The position numbers and the translations under genes were made by a program. From Oenanthe sinensis (taxonomy: Eukaryota; Streptophyta; Magnoliopsida; Apiales; Apiaceae), in contig CM053802.1 of assembly GCA_028671895.1 (NCBI GenBank), forward strand, positions 18,731,631 to 18,795,630: a stretch of 64,000 nucleotides of DNA, in the 5' to 3' direction. A model generated the notes under the pieces. That model was not told the DNA's origin. It worked only from the letters and a program-made list of their open reading frames with translations, and ran no database searches. Position 1 is the stretch's first letter. Each line of letters begins with the position of its first letter. Positions 34,786-48,670 of this stretch are shown here, piece by piece.

Positions 34786-37653
34786 CTTTGTGCATGCCTG
34801 CTCGCCTCTGTGTGCAACGGTTGATAAAGTGAAAGATTGGGTTTATCATTTCTGATTTACCAAGTGTGCGGTATGCTATTTCTCTCCCATGCAATGGACG
34901 CAAAATAGACTGGTGGGTAGGGGTGGCCACTCTTTTTCGTTTTTAGTTGGAACACGACGAAAATAAAGTTCACCGTTAAGCAGGAAGATTTGCACAATAA
35001 ATCCTCGCCGCCTTTTTCGCCTTTTTATTTTAAAGAATTCTCTTGTCTTGTTTATTTCCGAGATGCATTCTTCTTTTTTAAAGAGTAGAGTCAAAACTCG
35101 AAGCAAAACTATTCCGTTATTTATTTCTTACTACATCTTATATAATAATATAAACAGGTAAACCACCAGCCACCCCGACCTAATTCATGATGAGCCCACC
35201 AACTTCCTGGTGATCAATCGAGTGAATCGGGTGAGCCGTGCCGGTTTGACGGCGAGCCGGTTTGACCACCGAGTGACTCGGACACGACACACGAGAGAAG
35301 ACGAGCCGTGTCGAATCGGAGAAAGTGTGATTCATATAAAGTTTGACAGTTTGGCGGGTTAGAGGGTTAGGCAAGTTTTATTTTTTAAATTTTTTTTAAA
35401 TTTTTTATTCAATATAATGCTGCTGGCCATCTGTACTTTCTGATATGTTTCTCATGATTGTTTCATTATTGCAGTCAACCGTACCGAGTCAGCGTGCCGA
35501 GTGTGTTTGGCGAGCCACCTGTCTTACATTTTAATATATATTGAATACGGTTAATTTTTTATTATTTTTTTAAAAAAAGAATATGTTTACACTTTTTTTA
35601 TATGTACATATTTTTATTGAAAATAAATAAAAATTTAAGGCCGGGTTTTATTTCATTTTTTAAAAATAAATAAATACTTATTTCATACGAATATTTTTGG
35701 AAAAAAAGAGGACGGTACCTCTATAAATTTTATTAACTAAAAAATATTTTACAAATTATTTGAGAGGGCTCCTCTTTAAAAAAACGGAACAAACCGATTG
35801 TGCATAATAAACATATTAAAAATAAATTGAGTCTTTAAAATAAAATTATTTGTATATTTACAAAAATATTATGAAATATTAAATTTCATAATATAATATA
35901 GAGAAATATAAAAAACTTTAAATTTTAATAAATATGTCCCAAAAATTAAATTATTAAGTTGTTATTGATCTCATGAAATATATGGATTTCTATTTGACTC
36001 TAACATATAATCACAGCTCATGTCACATGATTGTACAAAATGCCTTAAAATCAATTATTAAATGCATGCATCTGTCTAAGTATCTAATAGCCGTGACACG
36101 ACACGGTTTGTGGCGAGTTACGCGAGTCGGTCCGTGCGACACGATTTTCCTACCGATCCGTGTTGTTTTGTGAACCAGTCCAATTGGAATCACCTCTCAC
36201 ATATTTTACGGTGAGTAGGAGCGAGTTGACCCACCCGTTTGACCACCTCTACCGTGGGACAATGGACAAAAACAGCTTACAAAATTAAATTTTGTTACTA
36301 TCATTTTGATGCTGATGAGGGGCAAAAGACCCGAATAGCATTAAAAAAATAGTGATATTGGGGTACAAATCTAAAATGATATGTTCATTCTAACATATTT
36401 TTAAAATGTAGTTTGATAGAATAGTTTCAATACTCAATTTTACTATTTACAATTAATGTTTCTGGTTGGAAATTTTAATTTCTTGTTAGCATAAAATTAT
36501 ATTAAAAACAGTATTAAAATTTGATCACTTATATATGAAAAAGTATATCATTCTTCAAGTTGTGGTATTTATAGTGTGGTGAACGTGTATATCATTCTTC
36601 AAATCGATTGCATTTGGATTCTGAGACCCGAAATATATAAGGTTTTCCCATTCGGAATATATTGAAAATTATAAATGAATGAAATTTGGGGAATTTGATC
36701 CGAATTGTTTAAACTTTGCTCACGATGGTCTTTTGTTAACGGGATGATCTTTTAACATGTTCGATTCAATTAATATACTCCTAGATTTTAAAATTAATGT
36801 GTTTGTCTGCCGTTAGAAGATTGTGAGTGTGCATATATATTTGTAAGTTGATACTGTTACTGTTAGTGCAAATATATCTTCAACGGTACATACATACTGG
36901 ACCCATATGTTTTAATGTTTTACTAGCAAATACGTCAATGCAATATTGTAATTTAAACACATTGGACGGCCGAGGGTGGTTTGGAACTGACTAGGGGATG
37001 CGGAAAAATCAGTGAACTGTTTTATTTTCAGCCATATTTTGCACTTCAATTTATTTTTTTTAATTTCAACTCCGGTAGAATTTGCATAATCAATAAAAAT
37101 TTATTATTTTTAATTTCAAATTCAGAGCCCAGGACTATGACCGCGTGCCTGTCTGGGTCTTTTCGAGTCATAGACTCCTAGTTCCGCTGTTGAAATGACA
37201 CTGGGTAAACTATAAACCTTGTTCTTGGTATTAGTCTTTAGCAGGCTTATTGTAGTCTTAGTACAAAAGGAACAAGTACCAAAACAATATAAAAGCTCGA
37301 CTTACTTTTGCAAGCCCATCCAATGTTCTTGCTACTTGTACTCCAGAATTTTTAACCCAAAATGACTTCAGGAGGGAGTATGTTTGTAGGTATCAGAAGG
37401 ATTAGGACTCAAGAGGCAAAGTTAAGCGTTCCTTTTCAATGGAGGTGCAGGCCTTTGTTTTTTAGATACAGGCTTTGTCCAAATCGGAGGGGACTATTTT
37501 TTAAACAAATATACCTCTTGGCACAGTTATTCCCAAATTAAGCAAAACTTTAATCAGTGTTTTCTTGCTATATATTAACATGGACGTAAGTGAATACACA
37601 TGGCATCAAGATTTGTGATCATTTTCTTGTACTGTTTCGGTGGCCTTAAGCTT

Positions 37654-40600
37654 CTAGCTAGTACTTAAACCTGCAGATGGAACGGACACTATGCTACATT
37701 CATGGAGAGGGCGAGAGCTGAGCTCAGGAGGAGGATGACACGGTGCAGGAGCAGGATGTGCAATGAAAGTTGGGATTTCTTCTCCAGGCATTAGCACAGA
37801 CACACCTTTTGCATAGATACTCATCTGCAAATACATAGTAAAAGTATCAAATTTGTGTATGCAGTAATCAAACCTAGAGAGCATATTACAGAACAAATGC
37901 ACAATTAAGTATAATTAGCTATTGAAGTTATCATAGAATAAGATACAGACCCTTGTTGAATAAGATAAAAACAGCTTAAGTTTCACCCACTAGGTTGAGG
38001 TTATCGTTCTCATATTATAAATGTAAATTTGGGTTAGCAACAAAGCGAAAGCAAGTTTTGCTGCTCATGCAAGGGGAACAATAGTAAGAATATGTTTCTA
38101 TTAAGTATTACCTACATATAAAACAAGATAGTGGCTACACAATAACTTGTAAAGATATAAGAATCCGGGCTACACAATAACTTCTAAAGAAACAAGAATC
38201 AGAGCACAGATTTCAAATTTCATTTCTTCACATCAAGAGGGTGCATACATGATGCACATAATAGTTCACTAAATAACAAAAGTAGTGTGAATTATGGAGA
38301 GAAACATGCCAGTAATAGAGAAATTGACATTGTGTTGTACATTTTATGAATATATCACTTTCTTTACTGTTAGGAGGAATGATAGACTACACAAGGAGAG
38401 AGTACTTTCCACCATCACATATCAATATGAAAAGGTCCAACTGTGGAAGAACCCGGCATATCTTGTCAACAAATTATTATTCTACTGTAAAGCCAAAGCA
38501 TACATCATAGGTGACCTAAGTTTCTACTTCATACTGTCAAATGTTTATTCAAGATATTAGTAAGCAAACACACAATGACAACGACACTCCTGTAGCTTCA
38601 CGAACCATACTCTTTGGAGTCGAAAATTAAGCAAAAGGGGACCGGAGAATTATGGACTGCAAGGTAATAAAATAGATGAACATTCATCAATGCACCCCAC
38701 TAGTAAAACTGAGTATATTCAAAATTTGATAGTTCATTGTACTATAGTTGTGGTATTTTGGTATTTTGTGACTTCGCCGTTGTTTACCCCAGATTCTTAC
38801 CTGCTAGTCTAGCCATTAGTTATTAAAATTTCAAGTTTAGAGACTCGTAGTAAGAGCTAGGAGTAGAAATCAATATGCTTCCTTGCATAGACTAGAACTG
38901 AAATGAAGCTATGTGTTTGTATGGGGTCAGTTCAGAACATCCGAATTCTTTATAGCTTTTAAAATATTTGACCCTGCAAAAATTTTCCTTGCATGTCACT
39001 TAATATACATCATGGGAACCAGGAGAGGGGGTGCTTGTTACCCTGAAAAAATTAAAATAATTCATACCTGACAGTATACTTGCCCTGAATAAGGCATACA
39101 ACAAACAACTATCATATCCCGACATTATACTTACCCTGTGTTAAGGCATACAAAAAGGAACTATCATATCAATTAGTGGAAATCCTTTATATACAATATT
39201 AATTAAGTCAGCTGAGAATCAAATGTAAGAGATGATAAAAGCACATCAAATCAATAACTTTGCGAGTATAATTGATAAATATGAATGGAGATACTCCTTT
39301 TTAACGTAATAAAGTTGGACAAGCTTTAGGCAACATATATGGTTGGATTATGATGTGAGACCACACGTATAAATAATATCAAAAACATAATTTCAAAGTA
39401 GTGGCGGAGCCAGAGTAAGAGGGGTGGGGGGGATCAATTCATTTTAGGGAAAAAATCTAGCTAAAAAGGGTTGAACTAATTAGTTGTTGAATGTGAAACA
39501 TGGCCCAAACCACCTCGGACTTCAGTTAGTAAGATTTAGTAATTGACCAGAATCCTAGAGAATGTAGCCTGCACACACCCTCTGGTAAGGATATTAAGTT
39601 ATCGAGTAGATTATCTATTACAAGTTAGTAATTGTGTTAGCTTAATAATAAATCAGCACATGGCGATTCCAAAATATAAAGAGACAAACTGATATCTAAG
39701 ATAATATTTATTAACATAAGCCAACCACTAAACAGAAACTTTGAATCCCTTTGTACTCAGTCTCCAAGCAGTAATATATCACTCAAAAAAAATAAACGAC
39801 TTTGAGTGACCAGGAAGCCAGCTAATTTTTTCACATCTATGACAATGACTACGAACAATTACTCAGTGATCGACAAAATGGAATCCGATTTTCTTCAAAA
39901 AAAAAATAGAAGAAAAGATGATTCCCCACATATAATAGGCTGAATTCAGTAGTTGACACTAACTAAATTAGCAAGAAATTAGGGACATGCCAACATGACA
40001 ATCCAATAGAGGACCTATTTAAACGGGTGGTTCTAATAAAATAGAATATAAGGGTCCTTGATAGCAACTACATTGTCTACTTGTAGTCTTTATACTTTAG
40101 ACAGGATCACATGAATTAAAAGATATAAAGAAGCAAATGTTTGTTAGCTTTGGCTTTGGGAGGGACAGAGACAAACTTCCACATATTTTCAGGTGATCAC
40201 CACAATGATCTTGAAGAACAAAAACAAGCCCACAAATACAGATACAGATGATTCTTGCCAACACCAATCTATATTGATGAATTCATTTCATTATGACAAG
40301 AAAAATTAATTTAGTAAAGTCCCAAATAAACAAGCAAAGAAATTCTTCTACAAGACTTGATTTTGAGGACCCCTCCAAAGTAAGAAGCTTAGAGCTAAAA
40401 TTGCCTAGATTAGTTATAATAATTACACAAGGAAAATAACAAAGAAAAGGCAGGCCACAGTAAAGAAAGTTGGTTTACATAATTACACTCATTGCATTCT
40501 TTGCAACAAAGAATGCAAAAGAGTAAAGGGGTATTGGCTATTGAGGACAAAAGTTTAACCTTTTATGTAGGGGACATTGCTCAAAACCTTGGAGATAAAT

Positions 40601-41162
40601 CTCGAAAATTACATGACACAACTCTGACATTAGTCGATCAACTCGAATATGACTTAAAATTACTTGTTTCTTCTAAAATTTACTCATATAATCTTGTGTG
40701 TTCATTTTTATCGAATTCAATAAGTTTTAGAATGATACAAAATTTATGCACTCTAAGATCAATCTATGCATCTTAAAAACTGAAACTAAAATGAACAAAA
40801 CTAGAGCACATGATACAACAAATAATTACATAAAGATATGAAGTACAATAGACTTGCACTAGTTGTGTATGTAGAAGATAAAGAGAACATACTTTAGGAG
40901 AAGGGTAATCTAGTTTGATGATTTGAGCTTCAAGATCACGGGGGTTACGAGTAGAAGAAGAAGATGATCTTGGACGTAGAAACCTCTCAAAAATAGCCAT
41001 AACAAGAAACATCAAAATGAGAACAGCAGTAGCAACAAAGCCAAAGGAGAGAGCATTAACAGTGCTATCAAAATTGCTTAAATGATCTTGTGTCTCCACA
41101 ACTGCAACTGAACTCAATGGAGCTACACTTGGCGCTACTAGTACGTTTCTACCTCCTCCCAT
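37654..41162 (-). CDS. Small single-pass membrane protein with conserved MPGEEIPTFIAHPAPAP motif, function unknown
   Basis: Two exons, 40893-41162 and 37654-37824, joined in phase 0 over a 3.07-kb intron (donor GTATGT, acceptor TTTGCAG); 146 residues. The start is MGGGRNVLVAPSVAP. One strong membrane helix spans about residues 37-60 (LSFGFVATAVLILMFLVMAI). It is followed by a basic, Ser-rich stop-transfer segment (RFLRPRSSSSS), then KLDYPSPK at the junction. Exon 2 gives MSIYAKGVSVLMPGEE, then IPTFIAHPAPAPC and a Pro/Ser-rich end. I recall this motif from small plant membrane proteins, but not a family name or function. The in-phase junction of two motif-bearing exons makes the model credible. 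No gene was seen in the long intron. Confidence 0.8.
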
Positions 41163-41582
41163 TCACCTCTAAGTAATAAATATTATTGACTTGTTTTTAC
41201 TTTCTGTGCATCAGCAATTACTAGTTAACCTGAAGAAGTCGGCTAACAGAGTAATAAATTATGGGCATGCCCAGGTTGCAGAGAGATAATTATGTACAAG
41301 AGAGGAAAAGACAAGAGGGGACAGACGATGGATTCAAGACGGGGGGATCTTTCAAAATATGAAAAGAAATATAACGCTAATATCAACACTAGCTAGTGGA
41401 ACTGCGGAAGTGGACTGCTACTAATTTTTTTTAACCGTGTATGTATATGTGTGGAGAGAGAGATATGGTCAGAGAGAGATGGTCGCAGAGAGAGAGAGAG
41501 AGAGAGAGATTTTTAAGAGTAGTAGCCAGTCTTCTGAATTTGGATTGTTGCTAATATTTTACCAATCTCAAGAGATGATCTA

Positions 41583-41623
<41 letters not shown>

Positions 41624-44600
41624 CTGAACTAGTTAGGCTTCTTGGCAGCAACAAATTACAACGTGCTTGTCTCTTTGTATTCAGAAGTATTGCTTGTTTT
41701 TAACAATGTAGTAGTACTTTTAACACCACTTCCATGCCCATGAAACCGCACAATTTACAAAATTCAATTTACCGCAATAACCGTAGTGACTTTAATAGTT
41801 TACATCTTTCCATATTTTTTTAGGCGCAAGTTCTGGACAACATTACCTAAGGTAAGATAAAGCCCTATAGTAGAGTTTTTGATATTAGTTATTATTCGAA
41901 TCCAAATATTTTCTGGTTCCGCCACCGGTGCGAGAGTGTTTTTTCGTCAAAATTATAAGTAATCCCAAGTTAAACTAGAGTAATTTAGAGAGTTAATGAT
42001 GCGTAAATGGATTGCGAGTGAAATAAAGTATCGGTTGACCGTGAGGGAGGAGGAGGACAAAGGTGCAGTGATAGAATCCGTGTAAGTAGCTGCCAAGAGA
42101 TACTGGTTGTCTTGTGTCTGCTTTTTCTAACTCCGTTCCTGCAAATTACCAGCACGCTCACCATTACGTTACTGTAAACACTAGTCTAAAGAATGTTTTT
42201 CCTTTTGTTTTCTTATAATTTGCCATTATTACTCCATGTCGTATATATTATTATAGGACAATGACAATACTTGCAATTTAATAAAAAATATTCCAAAACA
42301 TTGATTGCAGATGATAAATTTAATCTCGAAACTAAGTTGTACAATAAATCAAAATATGTGATCAAAGATTCAGCAGAAAAAGGAGAAATGTCTAATGATT
42401 GAGACCACAGGTGATTAAGATATAGGTGAAATTAAGGTTGGCATGACAGTTATTATATTGGTATAAATGTTACTGGTATAGTCGTATGTGATTTGTGAAT
42501 TGTGATCGCATGCATGGGAGTTGAGGCAACAAGCAAAAGCAACAAGTGTGTTTTGTATCACAGTGAATTAGTGATAGATTGATTCGTAAGGGAGGAGAGG
42601 GGGAAGGATTGATTCTTTTGATGCGTGTTCACATGTTTGAGTCAGAAAAGGAACAAGTGAGAAGCAGGCCTCAATTTCACACAGGACCACACTCTAGTTC
42701 TAGTTTACGTCACGTGAATCCCTCTCCTACTTTTTACACCTTTCTTTCTTATTCTTCTAATTCATGGTGGTGCTTCAATTTGAGAATATTACTGTAGTAA
42801 TTTTATCTTCTCAAAAGCTTTTTTTATACAAGTCTCCCATCATCCCAACGCCGCCACCCGGGAGCAAAAAAACAGAAATACAAATGAAATCATATCAAAA
42901 CCGATCATCTGTATAAAATTGAAATCAAAATCGAATCGTTTGATCGGTTCTGGTTTTGGTTCAAATCGAACCGGATTGATTATTAAAATAAATAAAATTA
43001 TTATATATAATTTATTTATTCACCGGTAGTTCTCGATTGCTTACATCCTCAAATGTTTTCTTAGTTTATTCATTACTCAGTAATAAGTATCTTTCGTGAT
43101 ATTTCAAATTTTAGAGTCGAGTGACATGGCTTAAGATAATGAATGCTCAATATCGTCTACAAGTAAAACAGCAATACAACATTAAGCCATATAAATCAGT
43201 TGTTGAGTTGAAAACTGCAACTTGACTATGTTTTAAAGCTAATATATACATATTTTAACCAAGACGAGCCGAGTTCCTCTTTGGCACCTACGGTAGAGAT
43301 CGGACGTATTTGCCCCCAAAACGAACGCATATTGTTCGTATTTCTCTCCTTACGGTCGAGTGGTTTTGCCCCCTTCCCAAGATATATTTAAACAAACTTG
43401 AATCGAGTTCGAGCCAATATGTAATTAAATGAGTCAGGTTTGAACCAAACAGACATAACACTTTAATAAAAAATATTTTTTATATTCAAACTCATGACGT
43501 CAATTATATTCTAAATGATATGAGATTTTATAAATACCCTGCCTTGTTAAATTGATATTTTCATCGAGTCCATAAACAAATTAATAAAACTTAGATAATG
43601 CATAAGTACTCTTGGGCGGGTAAAACTCTCATACCAATTTTAACAACAAGATCACAACTTGATACACACTAAAATTATATTATTAAATCTTTTAAATTTA
43701 TCCCTGATGTGTTATTGAATCTCGTATACATTGAATTATGGATTAACGAGGGTAAAAAAATCCTATTCGACGAAACCGGAATTTTGGATTTGAATTTATT
43801 TTCTAAACCCGAATTAGTTTGGATTTGGATATCAAGAATTACGTATCAGAACCCGATCTGAAATCCAAAATCCGATCCAAACCCGAAACTTGAAAAAAAA
43901 TCGTTATACACACACATATATTATATAAATAGTTAGTTTATAGTATTTAATTTACTCTTTTTTAATTATTATTGATAATAATAATAATAATAATGAATTT
44001 CAATTTAACAAAGCATATTAGCCATTATTAAACTCCTTTACTTCCACGATATCAATTATTAGTTATCACATTTTAAGTCGATGTTTTTATGTCATTACTT
44101 CTTTAATCGCTAACTTTTAGAATTTTTAATTTGTAATATTTTAAATATGGTTTAAATTTCATATATCATGAAAACTCGAACCCGATCCAAAACCCGTTAA
44201 ATCGAGTTTGAATTTTGATTTTTGAAATCAGATTGGATTTGGATCGGGTTTGGATCTAGTAAAATATTCCGAGTTTGGATTTGGATATCTCAAATATCCG
44301 AACTAACTCATTGTCATCCCTATTATGGATTTGGGGTGTTATAAATGTTATTAAAGCCGAATCTCCAAAATTTAAGATGTTAAGTTTTCGGAGGTATCGA
44401 GACATGTAAATATTTTAGTTTAATATATAAGGTAGAGTACTACTACGAAATGCACAATAAATAATGCTTTTTTGGATTCAAAATTACTTTTCATTTATAA
44501 GTATTTTAAAAATTATAAATAAAATAAAAATATTTCCTTATAAATTATTATCAGTTTGGATAAATTTATTAATAACTTATAACTTATTATATTATATATA

Positions 44601-45489
44601 AAAAAACAATATAATTTGTAAAAAAAACAACAGTATGACAATAAGATGTTAGAAGTTGATTTTTTTAAAAAAATATATACATTTTAATAAAATTAAATTG
44701 TAAAAATAAAAATCATTGCACAAATTTTCTCTGTAACATTAAATTTATAAATTACCTCTATGAATCATTTTTACTTGCTACACAGACAAACACAGATAAG
44801 CTAATTTAAATTTCAAAGTTAAAACTCCAACCAAACACCCCCCTAGTTTCTTCCTGTATGGCCCTATTTTTCCATAATTCCGGCCCAATTTAACTAAACT
44901 ATTCCGCTGCAAATGAAAAATGACCCACCCTCACTGGAATTTTTGTTCCCAAAATCAAGACGAAGTATCACTAGGAGATACATCCTGTATGTCATTATAA
45001 AACAATTGGGTTCAACACATGTAGCTCGGTTGATGGTTAGGGGATACATGCAAATGTTAATTTTATATTGTACATTTATACGGGCACTTTTCATCAAAAA
45101 ATTATTATTCAAGCGAAGATTGATTTGTAATAAAAAATAATATTTTACCTTGAAAAATTGCTCGTATAATCTGTTTGTAGTTGTTGTCGATCATATCAAC
45201 ATTTAAAAAATTGCTGTATTCATATTTGTTTTCAGAGTCCTGCCAAAAAAGTGTTAAAAATGGTGATTGCGTCAATGAAGTTTGGTTATAGATTTTAGGA
45301 TATTAATATACGCATAGCGCACAAATGTATTTGTTAGCGACGTAAAAGAACATGTAGAATAACTAGAACTCTCCGATTACACGGTACAAAATTTTCTCTA
45401 CTAAAGAGATGCATCTACCAAAGTGGAATTGCAAGTCAAGAATACATGATTGGCTTGTCACATCATTGCATAGATCATGTTGATTCCGA
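41163..45489. other. Spacer with microsatellites and MITE ends
   Basis: The left part should hold the promoter of the membrane-protein gene. (GA)n lies at about 41486-41509 and (TA)n at about 41583-41620. At about 44828-44848, CCAACCAAACACCCCCCTAG resembles a Tourist-type right end. About 43750-44330 is rich in AAACCCGATCC-type repeats of unknown class. No gene is recognised. Confidence 0.5.
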
Positions 45490-45995
45490 TCATGGAACAG
45501 GGTACGACTTGTTATTGCACATACACTTGTAAGCCATAGGGCATGACTCTGCTTCTTGAATGGTTGCACAAACAAAACTAACCATAACTAATCGACAGGG
45601 TGAGCACGAACCACAGGCATGCGAACAATCTGGCAATCTTGAGCCTGCAACTTGAAGTGTGTCCGCTTTCTTATGTTTCAGTACCGGCCTACTGATCCCA
45701 TTCGACGAATGCCTTGGATGGTGGTGTCCATGCTCTGCATGCAATAAACAGTCAACTATAAGATCAACATACAAAATAATTCGAACTTCATCAAGTAAAG
45801 TTCTGAACACTGCATTGCATTGCACACAACATCGATATTAATATTTGCAGGAAAATTTTAAAATTAAATCGACGTACGTGAATGTGGGTGGCTAATGTGC
45901 CTAGAGAACACGATTTCCGGAAGTAAAAGAAGAAGCGAAAGAAATATCACGGCACGAATAGAACCGTCCACGGATGTCTTGCTATAATGAAACAT
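45490..45995 (-). CDS. EPF1: EPIDERMAL PATTERNING FACTOR 1 (secreted stomatal peptide)
   Basis: EPF1 is a secreted Cys-rich peptide made by stomatal precursors; it acts through ERECTA-family kinases and TMM to enforce one-cell spacing and limit further divisions. Two exons: 45878-45995 and 45490-45734 (donor GTACGT, acceptor TGCAG), phase 1, 120 residues. Exon 1 gives MFHYSKTSVDGSIRAVIFLS and a Leu-rich signal peptide, cleaved near EIVFS-RH. A His-rich propeptide follows. The mature region starts about VAGSRLPDCSHACGSCSPC and ends KCMCNNKSYPVP at the stop. All eight cysteines of the EPF1 type are present (four in DCSHACGSCSPC, then FVC, ESC, KCMC). The mature part matches EPF1 far better than EPF2 or stomagen as I recall them. 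The propeptide is diverged. Confidence 0.93.
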
Positions 45996-48321
45996 CCTTA
46001 TATATCTTGATTAACTTTCTTTGATAAGGTTGTTTATCAAACACTTTGTGCTGAGGCAGCTAGCTAGAAGACTAGTACAAGAAACAGTTGTGGTGGTTTA
46101 GTGGAAGTGAAACCGAGGCATATAAGATATATATATGTGAAGAGGATTAGAAGTTGGTGAAATATACTAACAAGGTGGTGGCAATGAAGCAAGTCACAAG
46201 CAAAAGTGTGGAAAATGTAAAAGAATCACATGAAAGAGGGTTGGCAGCTACAAGAATCACAGGAAAGGCAAAGACTTGATCAACATTACATGGTGATCGT
46301 CGATATATCATGTGATTAATTTTGGTGTAGCTTATAAATTTAACACCATTTTTTATGAAGGAAACGTAGCTAAGATTACTCAAACCTTATATACAGGATA
46401 TGATGACTGCTGCTTTTACGTGACTTGGAGTAAATATTGTGAACTCGTGTTATTAATGACAATCAAAATATTACAATAGCAGTAAATTATGTAACGGGGT
46501 TGTATATGTGATGACCATAAGTGTTTTTGTTATGTTCTTCAATTCATGTGCTTGGCGACCAATTAATTATCATACTCTAAGTGGTATGTTTGATTTGGTT
46601 TGTGTATTGCCTTTCATGTCGTAAAGAGGATAAGTTAATGAAGAGCCTTTCCTTTTTTACTTGCACGTGACGCAGTTAGTACTGACTCCCTCTGCCATAT
46701 TAACATCGTAAAAATAATGCATATTAAACAAAAGTTAGTTGTAGATTAATTTTTCGTACGTATTATATTTATTATGATTATATTATAATAAATAAAATAA
46801 ATTTTATATTGGAAATAACAAAAAATGGTAAGTTTGAATTTTTTTAATAAAAATGAACAATTATTATGAAACAAATATTTTTTCCGGAACAGACTAATAT
46901 TATAGAATAGATGGAGTATTAATATAGAAACCATATGTTAGGACTGAGGCATTTGGATGGCCAATTTAGGTGGGCTTTGGTTCGGCCTTGGAAGATATAT
47001 TCCTTGCTTAAACAGTAAAGAAAGTTTAGTGCTCTCTTTTTTGTTTTAATAAGTTTATAATTTTAAAAATAAATATTTGTTCAAATAAATTTTATTGAGT
47101 GAAAATTGAACTTAAAATTTGGGATGACAGACTATCTCATTTTAATTAGTTTCTTTTTCTAGTTTTCTTTGAAATGGATGGTTCTGGTTCAGAAATTGGT
47201 TCTTTTTGTCAAATAAATATAATTTTATTTATATATATAATAACTCCAATAAAAAGTTTTAAATGAAATAAAATAAATGAGTTAGTTTATTCAACATGAA
47301 ATTATAAATTCATATTTAAACAGACATAAATATTATTTTATTTTTTTCATTTTCCCCTTAAATTTTTTTATAAAATTATTATACTATACATTTAACAAAA
47401 ATATTATTTTATCACATTGGTCTAAATCGGGATTGAACAAATATATTACTTAATTGAGGTTATTATTTTATTAAATTTTAACTCTAATTTGACAAACTGA
47501 CTTAATAATAATTTAAATTAATTCAACATTAATCAGAACCAAAATTTTTGAATTTAAACAAAATGCGATTCAAAATAAAAAGACCGGAAAAGATTTGAAC
47601 TGAATTTAATCCAATTTTTTTTCAAATTTGACCCGAAACCGATACAAATTATACAAAATCAAAATTGGATACGAAACGAATGAAATTGATTATCAAATCC
47701 AGTATGCATGACGAGTTCATATCAGCTACCAAAAACTTCGCCAGCCAACACATCGTCCATCTATACATATGACATACATGATTCAACAACAACTTGATAG
47801 ACACTTAAAAATCACAAAAACTCTATCTAGAATTAATTGAAGTAGGAACTCCATGGTCCTAGTCGAAATCCAAGAATACCATATACAGTTTGTCGGTGAA
47901 AATGTAAATAAACATGTAGTATTGCAGTCATTGGTACATCACAATATTACCTGTTGTACCAAATACCAAATACCAATTGCTCAATTGACGTTGGTAGTCG
48001 TAAATTTGTGTTGGTAATTCTATAAATATCATTGTTTAATGTTTAATTGCACGAGGACGAAGATTTTTATATAAAACAAAAAGGAAGCTGATGTCTTACA
48101 TTTCTCCTCTTTTAAAAATGCCAAGTTAGGAATAGGAATGAGATTCTGATAAAACAAAATTTAAAGAAGGGAAAATTGTTTATCATCATTAAAAAGTAAT
48201 ACACGTTATTCTTGCTGCGTGACTGTGAGGGCATAGTTAGTTCTACTCGGTATATGCCCATGGCACTCACTCACGCACACACAAAACACACTGAAATGTC
48301 CAGTTATGTATGCGAAACAAC
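45996..48321. other. EPF1 upstream region and AT-rich spacer
   Basis: The left part should hold the EPF1 promoter. No gene or clear transposon ends were found. About 47560-47700 has AT-rich low-complexity DNA with GATTTGAACTGAA-like motifs. Confidence 0.45.
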
Positions 48322-48560
48322 GAGAATGAATACTTTAATTAAATACAAAGTTATACGAGTACTATTTATATTCCAAAGCAGAAAATGCAGCTGCTTCTTA
48401 GTGACAAAAAGGGACATCTACAAATGCATTGTTCATGAGAATGAATACTTAAATTAAATACAAAGTTATGCTATTGAAGTGCAACTTCTTTTTTGTGTTC
48501 AAGTAATGAAGTGCAGCTTCTTAGTGACGAACAGGGACGTCTATAAATACACGGTTCCAT
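48322..48560 (+). repeat. Tandem duplication in the promoter of the ankyrin-PGG gene
   Basis: Copy 1 (48322-48436) and copy 2 (48437-48560) both start GAGAATGAATACTT and run through AATTAAATACAAAGTTAT, GCAGC-GCTTCTTAGTGAC and GGGAC-TCTA. They end with GTTCAT or GTTCCAT. Copy 1 is about 115 bp and copy 2 about 124 bp. Copy 2 has CTATAAATAC where copy 1 has CTACAAATGC. Confidence 0.8.
48542..48549 (+). promoter_or_regulatory. TATA box of the ankyrin-PGG gene
   Basis: TATAAATA at 48542-48549, about 125 bases before the ATG at 48671, a normal spacing for transcription start plus a short leader. It lies in the second copy of the duplicated promoter segment. Confidence 0.65.
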
Positions 48561-48670
48561 TAAACTAGGAGGGCAACTCAAAGTTCTCGTTCAGCTAGAT
48601 ATTGGTAAGTAGATTGCAAGCTAGATTACCTCATTTTTGTTCTAATAATATTTTCCCGTATTTATCTACC

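Larger units (their letters stand above)
33022..37653. other. AT-rich spacer
   Basis: No gene is recognised over 4.6 kb. It holds the MULE-type MITE at 33486-33948 and a 25-bp tandem duplication at 34736-34785. GC-richer stretches at about 35190-35310 and 36090-36250 (CGAGCCGTGTCG-like motifs) resemble old transposon ends, but no element could be delimited. Short frames here have no family resemblance. Confidence 0.5.

Noticed and set aside
34918..36251. Possible hAT element with ends TAGGGGTGGCC and GACCACCTCTA
   Set aside because: The 11-base ends pair with two mismatches, but the 8-bp flanks (CTGGTGGG and CCGTGGGA) do not match and nothing inside supports it.
39411..41936. GTGGCGGAGCCAG at 39411 and an inverted GGTTCCGCCACC at about 41924
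   Set aside because: This motif is a common plant repeat end, but the two are 2.5 kb apart with a gene exon between them and have no matching flanks. They are probably separate remnants.
45014..45060. GTAGCTCGGTTGATGGTTAGGG, resembling a tRNA A box
   Set aside because: No B box follows at the right distance and no cloverleaf can be drawn, so neither a tRNA nor a SINE is claimed.
48602..48670. Longer N-terminus for the ankyrin-PGG protein starting at a TTG
   Set aside because: Plant genes rarely use TTG, and the ATG at 48671 starts a sequence typical of the family.
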